64,000 nucleotides of DNA from Podaxis mareebaensis. Its lineage: Eukaryota > Basidiomycota > Agaricomycetes > Agaricales > Agaricaceae. The notes beneath the pieces were generated by a model, which was not told the origin of the DNA, made no database searches, and was given only the letters and a program-made list of their open reading frames with translations. How positions within the stretch are numbered: position 1 is the first letter of the stretch; every line of letters starts with the position of its first letter. The DNA lies in contig JAEUWP010000307.1 in the NCBI GenBank assembly GCA_018524725.1, positions 1 to 64,000 of the forward strand. Direction: 5' to 3'. Of the stretch, positions 25,474 to 39,881 are shown one piece after another. The position numbers and the translations under genes are program-made.

Positions 25474-28393
25474 ATGCCTATCAAACACCTTGAAAGTAAG
25501 ACCATGAGTAGATTGTGGTCTAAACTCCAAACTCAACAACCAAAATTTGCCCATAGATCATCTCCATGAGCGCAAACATTTGCAGTCGCTACAGCTCAGC
25601 GTCCTCTCCGAGTCGCGCCTCGGTATAGATGCCGCATACTATCTCCAACAGCTCCTCGAAAGTCCCAACTCCAAGGAACCCCTCCTGACCGCCACAGGCG
25701 GTCTTCCCCTTGCCCTGGCCCAACGCATCGAAGCAGACCTCCGCGTCCTCGAAAAGTTACATATCAAGCCTGTATTTGTTTTTCCTGGTCTCCTGCCAAA
25801 TAAAAAGTGGAGGCAGAACCAGCACTTGGAGCATACAGAAGCATGTAGGGACAGGCGGGATGCGTGGACCAAGTACGAGTCCGGTCAGGAAGAGGCCGCG
25901 ACGAAACTTTTTGACGGGCGTCATGGACTTGCCCAATGGGATATGTGGAGGATGGTATTGAGAATTTTCAGGAATAGGAATGTGGAGTTTATCATTGCTC
26001 CCTATGTAGCATGGGCTCAGGTTCGTTTCTCTAAAATTTGCCTATAACGGATGGATATTCATCTTGGGTTATTGCGTATCGCGTGCCCTCCACTCTTGCA
26101 GTTGATTTACTTGCAACGTCACCCCAAGTCGTATATCCATTCGATTTATGGGCCCACCGAAACAATGTTGTACCCTGGTGTTGACAAGGTCATCACCTCA
26201 CTAGACCTGAGTGCCAACCCACCAACATTTCAATATGCCTCAAAGCGCACGGTTATGCAAGACCTCGGCGTCTCCGAAGACCAATTCCTCGATATTGGGA
26301 TCCTCGTTGGATTCGATCAATCTCCCCCCTTCCCTCCCTCCGTCCATGAACAGGCCCTCAAGGCCACCGTCGACATGGTCAAGTACTACAAGTCTGGCCA
26401 TGCTGCCGTCTCCGCATTTGCCGAACACCCTGCTGTTAAAACCATACAATACAGTGAACATTTCGCCCGTACCCGTTCCATGATCAAATATTCCCTTGTG
26501 CTCACCTCGGAAGGTGTTGTACAGCCTCTACCCGTGGCCATCACTAACCCGCCTACCGGCCCAAGCGGTGCTAGTAGTCATCACGGCCAACATCACCCCA
26601 CTGCCGCTGATATCCCTAGTGATCTTCACGACATCTTCACGCATCGACTTCCTGACGAAGTTTATTTCTATCTTTCCCGAGGACTCATGGGTCCTCAAGC
26701 CCTCATTTGGCTCACCACCGGCCAGATCATCGAGAACCCACCATTGGATAACGGGGAGACGAACGAGTACAAGCGGTTTGTGAAGGAGGTCATTACAGAT
26801 GGGCAGACTGGACCTCGTGCAACGGCCCTGGCTCTAATTAGCAGTGTGTTACATACCTTCTGGGGGAAGAAACAGGTATCTGGATGTTTCTGGTTCGACC
26901 AGCCACCTCCCCACGGCCAGAAAGCAATTTCGCACAATACTCCTCAGACAACGCAGTTGGCGGAGCGAGTAACTGGGTGGAATGTTCCATATCCCATTGT
27001 GGAAGATGAGCTGAGAAGGCAAAATGTGAGCCCTTTTGAACGATCATGTTCATCACTTGTGATTACTGATTGTTTGTTCAGTCGGCAACGATCGATTTCG
27101 CGCTGTGCCTCGGAGCGACCTCGTCTGATAAGTCCGCACAACGCACCAAGATGAAAACGACCGCACCACTTGAGAAGAAAGATGAGATTGTTGCGAATGT
27201 CATTTGGCGATTCTTGGAGTTGCGAGGGTCAGTGAAACTTTTTCGGTTTTCCGCCGGTCTTAATATTCGTTGCTTATAGGTTCTTGCTGAACACACATAT
27301 GCACTCGCCGTTGGCACGTGCAATGTACGTTGCTTTGCGACAGGCACGGTTGAACGATAAATTCCAGGATCCGTTGTATTTGTTCCTGGAATTGGTACGA
27401 GCGGGAGTAATGCACGGACACTTGTGGAGTAACCGTGCATTTAGTGGCGGCCCAAGTTTTGGAACAGGTGCGTGTGGTCTTGCTGAGAAATTTCTCACAG
27501 CGTCGGTCTCGTCGAGTGTCAAGGAAGCTGATTTGGAAATTTTCTGCTTTATCCTGCCATGTTTCTACGTTCCCTGTCTGATATGTGCGATCGTCGTCGG
27601 TTTTTATATCACCGCGTGGGACTTGACCCCGTTTTGGATTCGTTTGGATTGCCGAATCCGCGGTAGACGATGAAAAGTCGTGTATGCTCCTTGTGATGCG
27701 GGTGCTTAGCATCGTCCCGTTGAACTTCTTGGTGAGTAGTTCCACATGTCGGTGTCTAAACAGCGAACTGACTGCCCGACGTGGTTGATTGATTTTTTGA
27801 TAATTTGATTTCTTATTTTGGCGATGTGATTTCTTTTTCGCAGCCTCAACCTTGGTCAGCGCCACTATCGCGGGAACTGCTCGTGTTCAACTCTTTTGTG
27901 CGGTCGCTCACGAGGTCGCTGCGCACGCTTTTGGAAGTGACGGCGCTGAACATGATGTTGCGGAACGATGCGCGAAGACCCAGAGATGACCTCCTAGACA
28001 TTTCGCTGTCGCTGCCATTCCAGTCAGAAGTCAACACCGGATTTGGCGTGCTGGCCAAAGTCTACCTGGATGCATTGACACACATCAACAATAGAGAACG
28101 TGTAAGGGATCCCAATGCGGAGGGAGTAAAGGAGGCCAAGGCTCTCGCTTTGGAAATTTGCGAGGAGACCTTCCCTGGGGTAAAGAACCCCAAGTTGGAG
28201 GTTGAGCGAGGGTTTAGGTTCTGGGACATTGTGGGTGACATTGACTCATGCGGGGATGGACTGATTTGCTAATGGATGACGACCACAGGCTCTTACAGCA
28301 ATGCGACAGTTGCATTCCGAGGGGCAAGTGCTGCGCGAGCTGATTGACCAGTTCGAGGCAGCGGAAGCATGGCTCGCACCGATGCGACCGTGA
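25474..28393 (+). CDS. MKT1: Mkt1 family post-transcriptional regulator (XPG-like fold)
   Basis: Homologue of yeast Mkt1, a cytoplasmic XPG/FEN1-like protein that works with the Pbp1 (ataxin-2) complex to control translation and stability of specific mRNAs. Eight exons: 25,474-25,495, 25,557-26,020, 26,102-27,025, 27,082-27,227, 27,280-27,467, 27,667-27,731, 27,844-28,230 and 28,289-28,393, giving 766 residues (yeast Mkt1 is about 830). The 22-nt first exon supplies MPIKHLE, matching the family's N-terminus. XPG-N-like part: GIDAAYYLQ, the TGGLP stretch and KPVFVFPG. XPG-I-like part: APYVAWAQLIYL and IYGPTE, then the LDIGILVGFD turn. Further on, DIPSDLHD and LPDEVYFYLSRGL correspond to the conserved Mkt1 middle segment; the C-terminal Mkt1 domain carries FSGGPSFGTDDE and PWSAPLSRELLVF. 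The fifth intron is unusually long (199 nt). The short zinc-finger gene follows 581 bp downstream in the same direction. Confidence 0.93.
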
Positions 28394-28974
28394 GTGTGAG
28401 GTCATTCGAGTCTTTTCCTGAAGACGGGGCATTCCATTCTTTTCTTACTATCGCTATCACGGAGCCATCTCGGAGTGCGAGGCAGAGTGTAAAAATGGAA
28501 TACGTGGGAGGGAACGTGGAGGATCGGGACGCAGGGAGGACATGGGAAGGTGAACATGATGTTCTGGTTGTGGTTTTTCTTTGTGTAGTTGTTGCTGTGT
28601 AATTTCTTGGTTGAGATGAATGAAACTGTTTGCTTTGATTTTGATATCCCACATGGGGAATTCTAGCGCCGGGGGAGAGGTGGCTGAGAGGAGGGCACGC
28701 TGACGGTGAAGCCGCCCGCGACGGGGGTACAGTGAGAAGGTGACTGTGACACAGGGCGTAGTAATTTGTCACAGTGACAATCACAGTGGGAGGCGCAATC
28801 TCGATTTGTGTGGGAAGGCATCGGGAGCTTGGATCTCGCTTGGGGAAGGCTTCGGAGGTGATCTGGAGATGATCGATCTACGGAGGATGGCCCGATTAGG
28901 AGTGTGACTGTGTGACATGAGAGTTGATATAATGGCCTCCTCCAAAGACTCGCCTCCACAGACTCCCCAGCACC

Positions 28975-29718
28975 ATGTTCCACGACGCCCCCATCATCGC
29001 CCTCGACGCCCACAACGCCCACCACTACATCCCACAGCACAAGTACGACGACAACATCGTCTACCTCCAGCAACCACATGCCGTCCAGATCATCCAGCTC
29101 GTAGAGGGGCCCCCGCCTCCACCAAGAAACTTGGCTTCTGTTATCAACTCCGAGTCATCCTATGTTTCGTCGTCGGCATACTCTGACTCATGGGACGACG
29201 GCGGAGACGATGCAGAGGAAGAGCCAGAGGAGGTTTGCGAGTCCTACTGCTCCTCTGAGGAAGAGGACACCCAGGACCAGCGTACTTCGCCCACGGATAC
29301 GTACTCTCTCCGCATGAAACGCATCCTTGCGTGGCGAGAGAACTTTTCAACGCATCTCAGTGCAACACTATCTGGTGAGCATCCTTAGTCCTCTTTCCGT
29401 TTTGGATTGTCATTGATGATCGACTCAAGAACCCACGCTACCGTCTTCGCTGAAGCGGAAGTTGTCCTTGGACGATGATCTTGTGTGTTACATTTCTGCC
29501 CCAATGGAGATGATCGTACTGATAACTGTCCTGTGTAGGCATCACAATCGTCTAAACGCTCACGATCCCTCGCTCCTTCCAGTGTCTCTTCTCTGGGGCT
29601 CCACTCGTGCCCTGCATGTGATGCAACATTTGATACAGAACAGAGCCTACGACAGCATGGTACCGATGCAGCGGCCAACGAGGCCTGCTCCGTCGCAGTG
29701 GAATACGCATTTGAATGA
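28975..29718 (+). CDS. Small protein with one C2HC-type zinc finger
   Basis: Function unknown, 210 residues. Three exons: 28,975-29,374, 29,430-29,482 and 29,539-29,718, with 55- and 56-nt introns (GTGAGC..CTCAAG and GTGTGT..TGTAG), all phases consistent. The N-terminus is His/Asp-rich and Pro-rich (VEGPPPPPRNLAS), followed by a strongly acidic Ser/Asp/Glu stretch, SLRMKRILAWRENF, and a basic spot KRKLSLDDD. The C-terminus carries one zinc finger: CPACDATF with a downstream H in LRQH and a closing C in NEAC, that is C-x2-C-x12-H-x9-C, ending in VAVEYAFE. A single finger with an acidic tail region suggests a transcription-associated protein, but no partner is known. Similar single-finger proteins occur among basidiomycete hypothetical proteins. 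Confidence 0.8.
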
Positions 29719-32700
29719 ACGAGACGGCGAATGACTCCACCCAAACGTAACGAGTTAATACGATAAACGAACCGCCGCCATTCCACTCGACAACATTCTC
29801 CCGCGCTTCAAAATTACACCATGCCGCACCTTGACACAGACACGCCCCCTCACACATACTCCCCTTTCCATTCAGTGCCTCCAAAAACTGAACACCGCTA
29901 TCTCCCTTGTGCCAATTATTTGCACACAGGACCCCGAGTGACACCGACCCTTTCCCATTCCAGGCTTCGACGGGGAATGTGGTTTTATTCTCGCGTTAGT
30001 GGTGGCCCTGGAGCCTCATGGCCTTGCCAAATAGACATCCTCGTCGAGGACCGGATCCTCGACCGCCGTGCGCCGAGTGACCTTTCAGCCGGGTTCTGGT
30101 TCCATAACTTATTGCAGTCATCATCATTCTCCATCTTTCCGCACTCATATTCACACACCACCTCACGACTCGAGTAATGATTGCATCATCTGCACCACCA
30201 TCCATTCGCGACGATAACTGGCTTGCGGGCTCTTTTCTCATGCCGCCGTTCACCTATACAACACATTCCTCATTTGTATTTTCTCACACGCATGCACACA
30301 TCTCCAGCATCTCTCTCACGCTCGCATATGTTTTCTTGTTTCCGTCCCTCCGGCTTCACGACACCTTACACTCCGTCTCCCATATCCTGATTGCATTGTC
30401 TTACCCGTTGCCCGTCACCAACTTCTTTGTGGTCTCGACCATGCTCGTTCTCAACAACCATCATACTTTCCACTCTGGCCCTGGCTTCCAATTTCATTTG
30501 CACTTGATACATTACCTCTTCCACGAGAACGACCTGTGTCGAACGAGTGACGGACTGACTGTAAAGGTTGTCTGCAGCACTTAACGCTACTCTTGTCTTG
30601 ATATTCCCTTGTTTTCTCTCATGCTTCGTTTCGTCCTTTCCATATCTCATCATCACTACTACACACGCTTTTCATTCACACATCATGCCTCTGCCACCAC
30701 AATCATCTGCAAAACTTACTGCTACCCATTATTAATTACAGATTACGCTACGTAGCATCAGTTTCCCTTTACCATACCGAATTAATGGTCCGTTATCTTG
30801 ATTATCCTATACCTTGCCTTCAACCTCGTGGAATCTGCTGTGACAACGCTTATAATGGCAATAATAATTTTCGACTATTATCTGATTTCCTACAAGTCAC
30901 AGCAATGGTTTTTGATGTGCTTGTTGTTCAACCCGCGCTGACTCCCACGATAGGTACGTAGCGGTGTAGGGTGGAAATAGCATACACACAGCCTTGAATG
31001 CATGAACCACTGATCTATCACCAAGTAGTGAGGGCTTGTGAGTGCAATTCTACTTTCGTCCTTGTACATAATTGCAACAGCTGACTCCGACTCGTCATTG
31101 GCGATATCGGAGCGATGCTCTTATGTTACAACAGCTTCGCAACCCTTTCCTTCGGCTACTCGGATTCCGTCGATTAGATTGGAAGTTGTTGTTTGTCGGT
31201 GAAATGCTTACTTAGTGTGCGAACATGTAGTGGGAAAGGACTTGGGTATGGGAAGTCACAACTTGCAGGCGAGAATGAGAACGAGAGGGTGAAACAGAGC
31301 ATAATGCGCAGCGTGCGTGGACAGACGTGGACTTGAATCCCAGCGCTCGATACCGATCAGTGACAGCTCTGATTCTTCCACTCTTCCGTTTCTTCCCAAG
31401 ATGCCGGGAGAGTTACCCCTTGGGTTCGGGGCGCGGCCTGGGACTGGGGTCGCGGACGATGGAATTGCCTGACATTCCCGTCCCCGCAGAACAGAATTTA
31501 GGAACGAATAAGATATAGGGCGTTGACGTGTGTGAAGGTATCTCCCGAAAATATCGCTATATCTTTGTGGGGATTATTTTACTTCTGTTGTAAAGCGACG
31601 ATCTAGAAGACGGGCATTGCGGCGGAGTCAGAACTCACCGTAGAAGGTAGAAGTCGAAAAGAGGGAGTAATGAGCGTTTGTGACGAAGAGAATCCCCCGA
31701 GTGTCTCGTGCCCTTCCAGAGCGGGCTTCTAGCCTGTGCGAGAACCGTAGAGGCCAATTGCGTCGGACTCTCATGACAGGCGGTCCTCACAGTCACGATA
31801 CTTTCCCATCAAATTTTCGTCTTGTTCATAAGTAACCCGAAGTTGAGGACGGACGTCCCAGCGCTTCGGCATCGGAAGGAGGGAACATCTTTATGAACCC
31901 CTTTTTCTCACATCCTGGCCTTTGGCTGAGTCCTGGGAGCCAACCTGCCTCGCTGTCACAGCCAATTGTCAACATGACTGGTCTAGTGTCCGGCTGGGCT
32001 CATATGGATCGCTACACTCACCATCGATCCGAAAATTCTTCCGAAATCCGGAATTAATGGCCTGCTTTTGGGAAAATGCGCTTGCGTCTGAGCCCGGGCT
32101 GCTGTGGTGTGCGTATCGTATACCCCGTGTGGTATAGAACGTCCATCGGGTGCGACGTTAGCGCACTGAGCATTATTCATATCCTCTCTTGTTGGATTTT
32201 GTACGGCGAATTACATGCGAGCCCTTCTTTACTCGCCTCAACTGTGATAAACGGATTATGCAAGAAGGATTCGTGCCACTAGAACGTAGTCGGAGCGCGA
32301 GAATCTCGAGAAGTCATCATAGCGTCGGAATTCATTGCAACATGAAACTGTTGCGACCAGTATGCCGACAGTTACTCACAAACGAGCTTATGACAGGCCG
32401 TAAGATCTCAAACAAGATTGTCCCAGTGCCTCCGTATCGATCTCAAGACTTATGGGCTTGGTGTTACCAGCGACCCCGGCATATGGGATACAATTCATAT
32501 TCACGGGTACTGCCAATAGGCCCGGTCTGCCGCTTGGAGACGCTGACGCTGAGAACCTCGTACCGGAGTCTCACACATTGTATCAACAGTGTTGCTTGCG
32601 CTTCAATGCTCTGCCACTGCTAAATTTGTATGACTGCACGCCTTTGCTTGGAAATCACGAGCAACGCGTTTCGGTCTCAGGCTTGTTTATCAACTTGGCG

Positions 32701-35700
32701 CATATATAGTGGTACTCGATGCTGCAGCACTTCTGGCATAGCATTGCATTGCTTGGGCATGTGACATAACGTTATCGCAGAAGGTCCAATCTTTCTTTCC
32801 CATAATAAACGGGATGTATATATTCATTCTACGGCTAATGCACTGAAGCGATGATATTCAGTCTGTTATACATTCAGCCGTGACGGCCTCTCGCTACCCC
32901 GTTGAGTCTCCGGCACGACATACACATAGCCTTTGGCACTTCACATATTTACCCACCTAGACACATGCCTTCAAACGGCAGTGATCCTAGCTTTCAGTTT
33001 CGCAAAACCCTGTAGATCCTATTATAGTCGGTTAAGCAATCCCACCGGTCTTATGTGGGGTTGTGAGGATTAGGCGCGCTTAGCTTGAATATCCGTGCTT
33101 GTCCGAAAGACTGCTATACCCGTGGAGAGAAGGAACCTACACCTTGCTCTCTGACAAGTCAGTATCCGAAAACCGGGATTTTATTTGTGGAGATCTAGGT
33201 CTATAATTTTCCAGGCAAACCACTCTAGCGTCACCTTTGAAATGGGTCCAAAAATATCCAAGAATTATGTATTAAGTACCGGTGTGATGGACTGAATTAT
33301 GAAGAAGACCTGAGGGGATAGGATTTGGTATGCCAATGCCAAAGCACGCCGGAATGGTGGACTCACTAGTACAGCGGCAAGTGTGTGAGCTCAGTAGCGA
33401 GTCGTCACACCTATCTCTCACGAAGTGCTGCGGAGGTGTTCGGAGGGAGAACCTTTATTCGGCGCTCGCAGCTATCCACACGCACTTCCACAGCCCAAGC
33501 TGTTACATTTGGCTGCTTGTCACTGAATAAGTGACCTGCCTAGGTCCTTTTGTGCCGTTTTGATGAACTGTCTAGATGCCACAATGTCATCCTTCATTTG
33601 GTCAATACTCCCATTGGACCGTTGACAGGCGTGCTAGGGGTGGTGGACATAAGATATTAACCAAGACCAAGGGAAATAGAGATACTCTGGCATTTGTTTG
33701 GGTTAAATTTAGAACATTTTCCTACCGCCGTTGATATAACAGTCGACTGGATACTATGTGGCACTCTATGGTAGCTTTGCTGATAGTGCGTCTCCGCAGG
33801 TCGCGGCTTGCAGTGTGAGGTGTGCTCAAACAGCCAAACAAGGCATGCGCAGGAGCGAAGTATCAATTGTGTTGGTGCGTTCCTTTTAATAAAGAAATTA
33901 TTAATATCTCAATTCAATAGATTAATCGGAGGCTTCGATGTTCCTTTGGTGACTGTCGGTGCCAATGAACTTGTCTCCTAGTTGTTCTTTTCGTTGGCGG
34001 GCGTTTATTCCGGTCACAAGAAACCTCAGGACCATGTTTGGTTATCTCGCAGAAAGATACTGTGTCAGCCCTGCGCTTTCTTTCACCCTGTCCAGGGCAG
34101 CAGGCGAGCGAGAACAAGACCGACCGTCGGGGTCTCGAGGTGGTAGGCACCTAATAGTCGGAGTCCAGGGTAACAGAACAACACGTTGCTCCTATAAGGA
34201 TAATTGGAGTTTGAGATCAATACCGGGATCAAGGAGCCACTATCCGAATGCCTGTATCATCTCCAGTAGCCTGCTGGGTGTCTTGACACAAATGAGCCCA
34301 ATCAATCATATTGGGACGCGGATACGAGAGCTATTCGGAGCATATGACCCGATCCCATGACTTCACGATGTTGTGATATCACATCGAGAGCACTCGTCAT
34401 AGGGTCTCTTACAACCCTGCATCAGTAAAACTCGCTGTTTCAAGCTTTTGTCCAACTTGGTAGTCACCCTGCAATTCGATCCACTCTTCTCTTGTGAGTA
34501 GTTAGTTTATTTTTGTAGCGCCCATTGGGATATGAAGCGCTCCAGGTTTACCATCACATTGGTCTGCTTAGACCTTAGGGGTCATGAAAGGGTGGAGATA
34601 GGTCGTTAATTTCTGACCTGCTCAGGCTGCATGAGCTGATGATACACTGACCAGCGCGTGACAGTCCCAGTGGCGTTTATGATTAGCCCAAAACTGTGCT
34701 TTGAGGCGATACTGAGCGCCCAGTTGCAGGGCTGGGGAGCAAAACCGGTGTAATAAAGGGAGGATAATGGGGCCAGCTTCGACCCAATACTTACGATGAG
34801 GTGGCACACCTTACCGCCGTTAATAGGTCACCCCGATGAGAACCGGGATTGATTGGGATACGATGTGACTGAGAGACCTCCTGGCGTTGACATTGGTGCA
34901 CCGTTATATCCATGGCAACATTCCCTTTGATGGTGGCTGCCTCTCCTTACACCAGGAGTAAGATTCACTCCCGCTCATAAGACGTCTCAAACGATTATCT
35001 TGAGCGCTGCGCTTGATTGGGGGCGTTTCACACGAATGTGATCGAAACATTGTAAATCGTCCAAACATCACAACCTGACACTGTAAAGAGACCTCAGGTT
35101 CAGCCTTAATGACTGATGGCGGTAAGAATCAGACAAGTATAACTATTGCTACCGGATTATTACCAGGAGTTTCACCCTCTGAGGTTACCGTAGCGCCAAC
35201 ATGTTCCAGTTCTGCGCATGGATAGCACAGCCAGGTATCACCGTCTGCCTTCCTTTTTTTCCCCGAAGTCGAAGGGACCCTGCATGATCGGACCGCGTTG
35301 AAGACACTGCCTGTACACAAGCATCCCCACCCCTAAGGAGATTGACACGGGCTGTAGCCATTAAGTCCTCGGCCGCGGAGGAGCGCAAAATTTACCCAGA
35401 ACCCATCAGTTTGAGGTCACTTCCCGCGTCGAGCTCCAGCCTTGTCTTCCACCATACATCTCCCAGGCTATCGATGCCCACGATAAACTTAGGAGGTTTC
35501 TTTCCTATTATTAAACTTCATGCATGGGTTGAGGGTCAGACCTTCGAGTCAGGTCACAAATATCACCACGAAAGGTAATCACTTGTGTTCATCATTGATT
35601 CGGGCCGGCGGCAGGACTCCGTTAGGCCCATGTCTATTCAGTTGGGGATTATCATGACTTCATCGACCGCCCATTAACGCATTGGGGACATAAGAACTTA

Positions 35701-38700
35701 GTTGACATCGTTGCATCTGGCAATTTTATGAGCAGTATTGAGCAAATTGCCTTCAGACTTTATATACTCAGCGCGCGTTGCAGAGGCACAATACAAGCTG
35801 CAAGCATCTCCCACCATTCCATCGCCTTGAGGACCGCGTCATGGACAGACTTGAAGGCCAGAAGGTCCGGTACTCCGAGGCGCAAAAAAGGGAAGAGAAA
35901 CAACTCAGGGAGAAGATGCGAACTCAGCTCCGAAGTTCTTTTGCGATGAATGATTTCCCTCAAATTGGGCCCCGAAAAAACCGCAACGCTCCCTTCAGGA
36001 AATGTTACTGGGTTCTTGGTCGCACCGTAACCCGAGAGAATTGAGATGCCAAGAGGCAGCCTCCTATTTCAGCGTTTCGCGAAGATAACAATAGGCTTTA
36101 CATGCGGCGCTAGTTTACTTTTCAGTGAGGGATAGGAAAAATTTCCCAGAGAAGTAACGGCTAGAGACCATGAAGCATGAGCGTGAGCGAGATGGCAGCT
36201 CACCATGAGAAAAGGCGACGAAAAACCGTGATTTGACCGAAGTGAAGAACCTGACTGTAGCTCCAGAATTGCCTCTAGGAGTGATCTTCCTCCGCATACC
36301 AGGGATCAGGCCTGGTTTAGCATGGTCGAATGATAAGTTGGTAGAGGGGGCTTCTAGTAATCTGCATGGAGTCTAGGTGCCGTGTCAAAGCTCTCAGCCA
36401 TGAATATGGATGGAGGAAAGAGAGATGAGAAGTTTCTTCATCGGTCCGTGCGTGTCGTTTCTTGGTGTGGTTCTTTCTTCCGAATTTCCAAATTCATCTG
36501 ATAACAAGTCATCAATACCGAAAGATCAACAGAGCCTTTGTCTAAAGCATACGAAGAGTGTAATAAAACCACGTGTGTAGGGATTGACAGTTTAAGTCCG
36601 ACTCGGTGAGGAGGGAAATCAAGTGGAAATCGGACTTATGATTCTAGTGGCAGAGAAGGATTTCCGCTGGTTCTCTATGCCCGTCCTCCGATTCGGCCAC
36701 CTGGCAATGGCAAATGTGGATGATTAGCGCTGTAATCCCTGAAAATGTGCACACTTCTTCATGGGAAATGTGGGGTATAACGTCAGTGAAGTAGGGCAGA
36801 ATAAGACCGGTTGTAAGGATTTTTTCTTGCTCGCCAAAAGGGGGATATGAATTGATCCTCATTGATGATATTTAAGGACCTTGGACGTTCAAGGAAGCAA
36901 AATAGAAGAAACAGCTCCAAAATGATTGGACCTCGAACTTGTCGGTATAACCTCGATTAACAGTGTGCGCTTTGGAGTCTCAAGATGTGAAAGCAGATGT
37001 TTTTTCTCAGTGAACAGCGGAAACTGTTTAGTAACATCATGAGGATAGCGGATCCGTAACCATGGTTGAAGAGGGCGAAAGAAGGTTCCAGCGGCTGCCA
37101 GTGTTCCGGCCTCGCACTTGAGAGCGGGCCGCGACGGAGTCAAAGCTCTGCAGTCCCTGTTTGTGATGTCCGAGTTGAAATCTCGCACCGACGAGCTATT
37201 CTCGTGCAGCGGTATCCCACAGCAAATTTTCGAGAATCCCCACCGGATTGTGTTCTTCCAGAAGGCGTGACGAGCATCATAATCATTCACAATCATAGAG
37301 GTCAGCATCAACGTCCACGCCATCCAATAAAAGTCACCTCCCGTCAACTTCTTTGTTGCATCTTCTAGGCCTGTGGAACGTGTAAGCAACGCCTCGTGTA
37401 TGCCTTCACATACGCAAGGTAGTAACGCCCGAAATTGGGAAATCCCAACAACGCGGGCTTCGCCATCTATCCACATTGGTCGAGTGTTCCGAGGTTAGAA
37501 GATGGACATCAGGTGGGAGAGTGACAGCTCCAAAACTGCGGTGGACACTCTTTCAGGATTCTCTCATGCACCGGCGCTACTTGTGCTACATTTGGGTCAC
37601 TGGATCGTTGAGGTCACTAGTGTGAGAGGGAAGTGGGACTTTAGGAGGAAATTTTGCGATGAAGAACATTGATACATCAACAATGTCGCCAACGAGGTTG
37701 ACAGTGAGAGTCGGGTAGATCTCAACTCGTCGGGAATGGTTTAGTGCTCCATTTGTCTTGTGGCAATTATCCTCGAACAATGAGAGTATCGGGAGGATAA
37801 GTAATATCTCGGAGTAGGTCCAGGTTTGAATACTAGATGTCTCAGTGTTTCGTGTTCTGGAACTCGTTGTAGCGCTGCTGTCCTGGATGGGGATCGGGAG
37901 GTAGTGTCAAGGTTCGGGACGTAAATGGTCTGGTGAGATGATGGTGATCGAAGTATCTGGCTCGTATGAGCATGCTCATTTGTGTGGACCAGATTCTGGT
38001 TGGGATGCCATTGGGCCTCAGCGGCCCCTCATATTAGCTGGGTATCGTTCTTTCCCCTTTCTAAAAGTCCGAGGATGTTATGCCTAAGGAAAAATGGAAA
38101 CCTTCGAGCCAGTTTCTCATCTAGAAGATACACCTATTATCCCGGTGTTTTCACAGCCGTTGTATTCTTGCATCATGAAAAGAAATACCGACTCTTATAT
38201 TATTAGATTTCCACTAAGGAGTGGATCAGATATTGTTATGATTGTCAAGTGGGCTGTTCCCAGCCCGAGGTGACCGAGGTAGGCGGCAGCCCCTTATGTT
38301 TGCTCTGGACTTGCAAGTGGTGGCATAGTTAATCTGACAGAGACTTTCCCGAAACCCGAACTTCATCAGACAAAGGCAGTGAAGGTCGAACCCCCACGTG
38401 CCGGAGTTGTAGTCAGTCGGAGGTCTCAATGCGATCAGTAGAAGACAGAAGACGTGGGATGGGAAGTCCTTGAAAAAGGAGGTGCGAGAATAGTGTGAGT
38501 GAATGACTCGCTGCCCTTCCGAGGGAAGCGGTTGCACGGGAAAGGAAAGCGCATGTTGTCATGCTGCGTGACATAGTTGGAGCTTTGACTATGACCCATA
38601 AAGTATGTATGTCATAGACGATCATAGCGTAGACTGACATCCCGGAAGTCCGTTTGGATAGAACAGAGAGTTCACTTGTCGAGGATCCGTTCCGTTACGC

Positions 38701-39881
38701 TTCTTCAAGACGTCAATGCCAATGATGGATATTTGACGATGCCTCCTGTTCGCGAGGAGTCATTTTATAGTTCGAGGTACTTTCGAAGTTGGTTCTCTGC
38801 GGTGGTGGTGCCGCTGGTCGAGTGTGAGAGGAGGCACAATAACGGACTAAATTGATCGGACCGCGTCCTCTGTTTCGGCGTGAGATAGGATCCTATCCTC
38901 CGTTGACAATGGAATGTCAATGTCTTTGTGGTATTTTAATAACCGTAATCCTCGAGGCAATATACCGGATACTCGGGCCTTCATCAATAAAAACTCCAAA
39001 ACACGTTGCAAGCCTATACATACCTGGCGATTGTGTTGATGATTTACAGACGCCTATGACATCGCGCTGGGTGTATGGAAAACTCACATTTACAAGAGTC
39101 CAGGTTGATCCTTGAAGTTGGTTTCGTTACATGCTGATAACGGAGTTAGAAGGCGAGCGAAGGAATTTGTGAGAGAAAGCTCACGATCGGGGTCACAGCT
39201 GCGAGCATGACAGCAGAGGTGGACGCTGTAAGGCCGCCTTGAGAAACAGCCAGCGTGACATTTTGACATGAGAAGAACTGAATACGGAATTCCTTCACAA
39301 GACACCCGGGCGCCAAAGAGAACATCACGGTAACTCAAGTAGAGCCGAGTACGGCCATTTTCCATTTTGGCCGGCTAAAACCTGTGCAGTGACGATTTAG
39401 TCAGTTGTTCCAGTTACCGAGAGGGATGCCCTTTCTCAGCAACGTTCCATGTACAACCGAATGCTTTAGATGTCATTGAGCTTCAGAGGACGTTCCTTGG
39501 CACTGTTGATTCGACTCTCGAGTGAACCCAGGCCTTGTTCTTGGTGAGACATCGATATATTTTTATTATGCGCCGCGTAGATTACGTCCTGATGGTTTTC
39601 GTTAAGTTTATGCTTTGGAGCATAAAGGACCGGGCGCCAAATACTAGACTCCTTTAAGCAAGAGATCAAGATTGTCAGCTAATTCGTCACGCACTGGAAT
39701 AACGGAGTAATGTCGAAGGCATCAACCTGCCACCGAGCTGGAACCTCAAGTGTCTATGTATGCAACGAGCATTTCCCAAGCTAACCGCTTCCCTTGTCAT
39801 GGAGTGATCAAATAAGTCTCCAATTCTACGTTCACCCTTTAGGTAAGCTTCATCTCCGGCCACTCGGTCGGTTATGAAGTA
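29719..39881. other. 10 kb without a supported gene
   Basis: 29.9-30.7 kb is strongly pyrimidine-rich and has many accidental open frames. It looks like UTR or spacer rather than coding sequence. From 31 to 39.8 kb the frames are short, overlap on opposite strands and match nothing I know. No tRNA or transposon ends were recognised before 39,882. Confidence 0.45.

Noticed and set aside
25034..25507. 158-codon plus frame just before MKT1
   Set aside because: It overlaps the first exon of MKT1 in a different frame, is dominated by Arg/Thr/Ser and has no homologous feature.
28293..28784. 163-codon minus frame between MKT1 and the zinc-finger gene
   Set aside because: It is antisense to the last MKT1 exon and to its 3' region and has no recognisable domain.
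30177..30584. 136-codon plus frame
   Set aside because: The DNA is a pyrimidine-rich spacer; the translation is His/Ser/Leu low complexity with no family, and another frame is equally open.
38300..38410. tRNA-like T-arm (GGTTCGA) on the minus strand
   Set aside because: No matching A box, anticodon arm or paired acceptor stem could be drawn.
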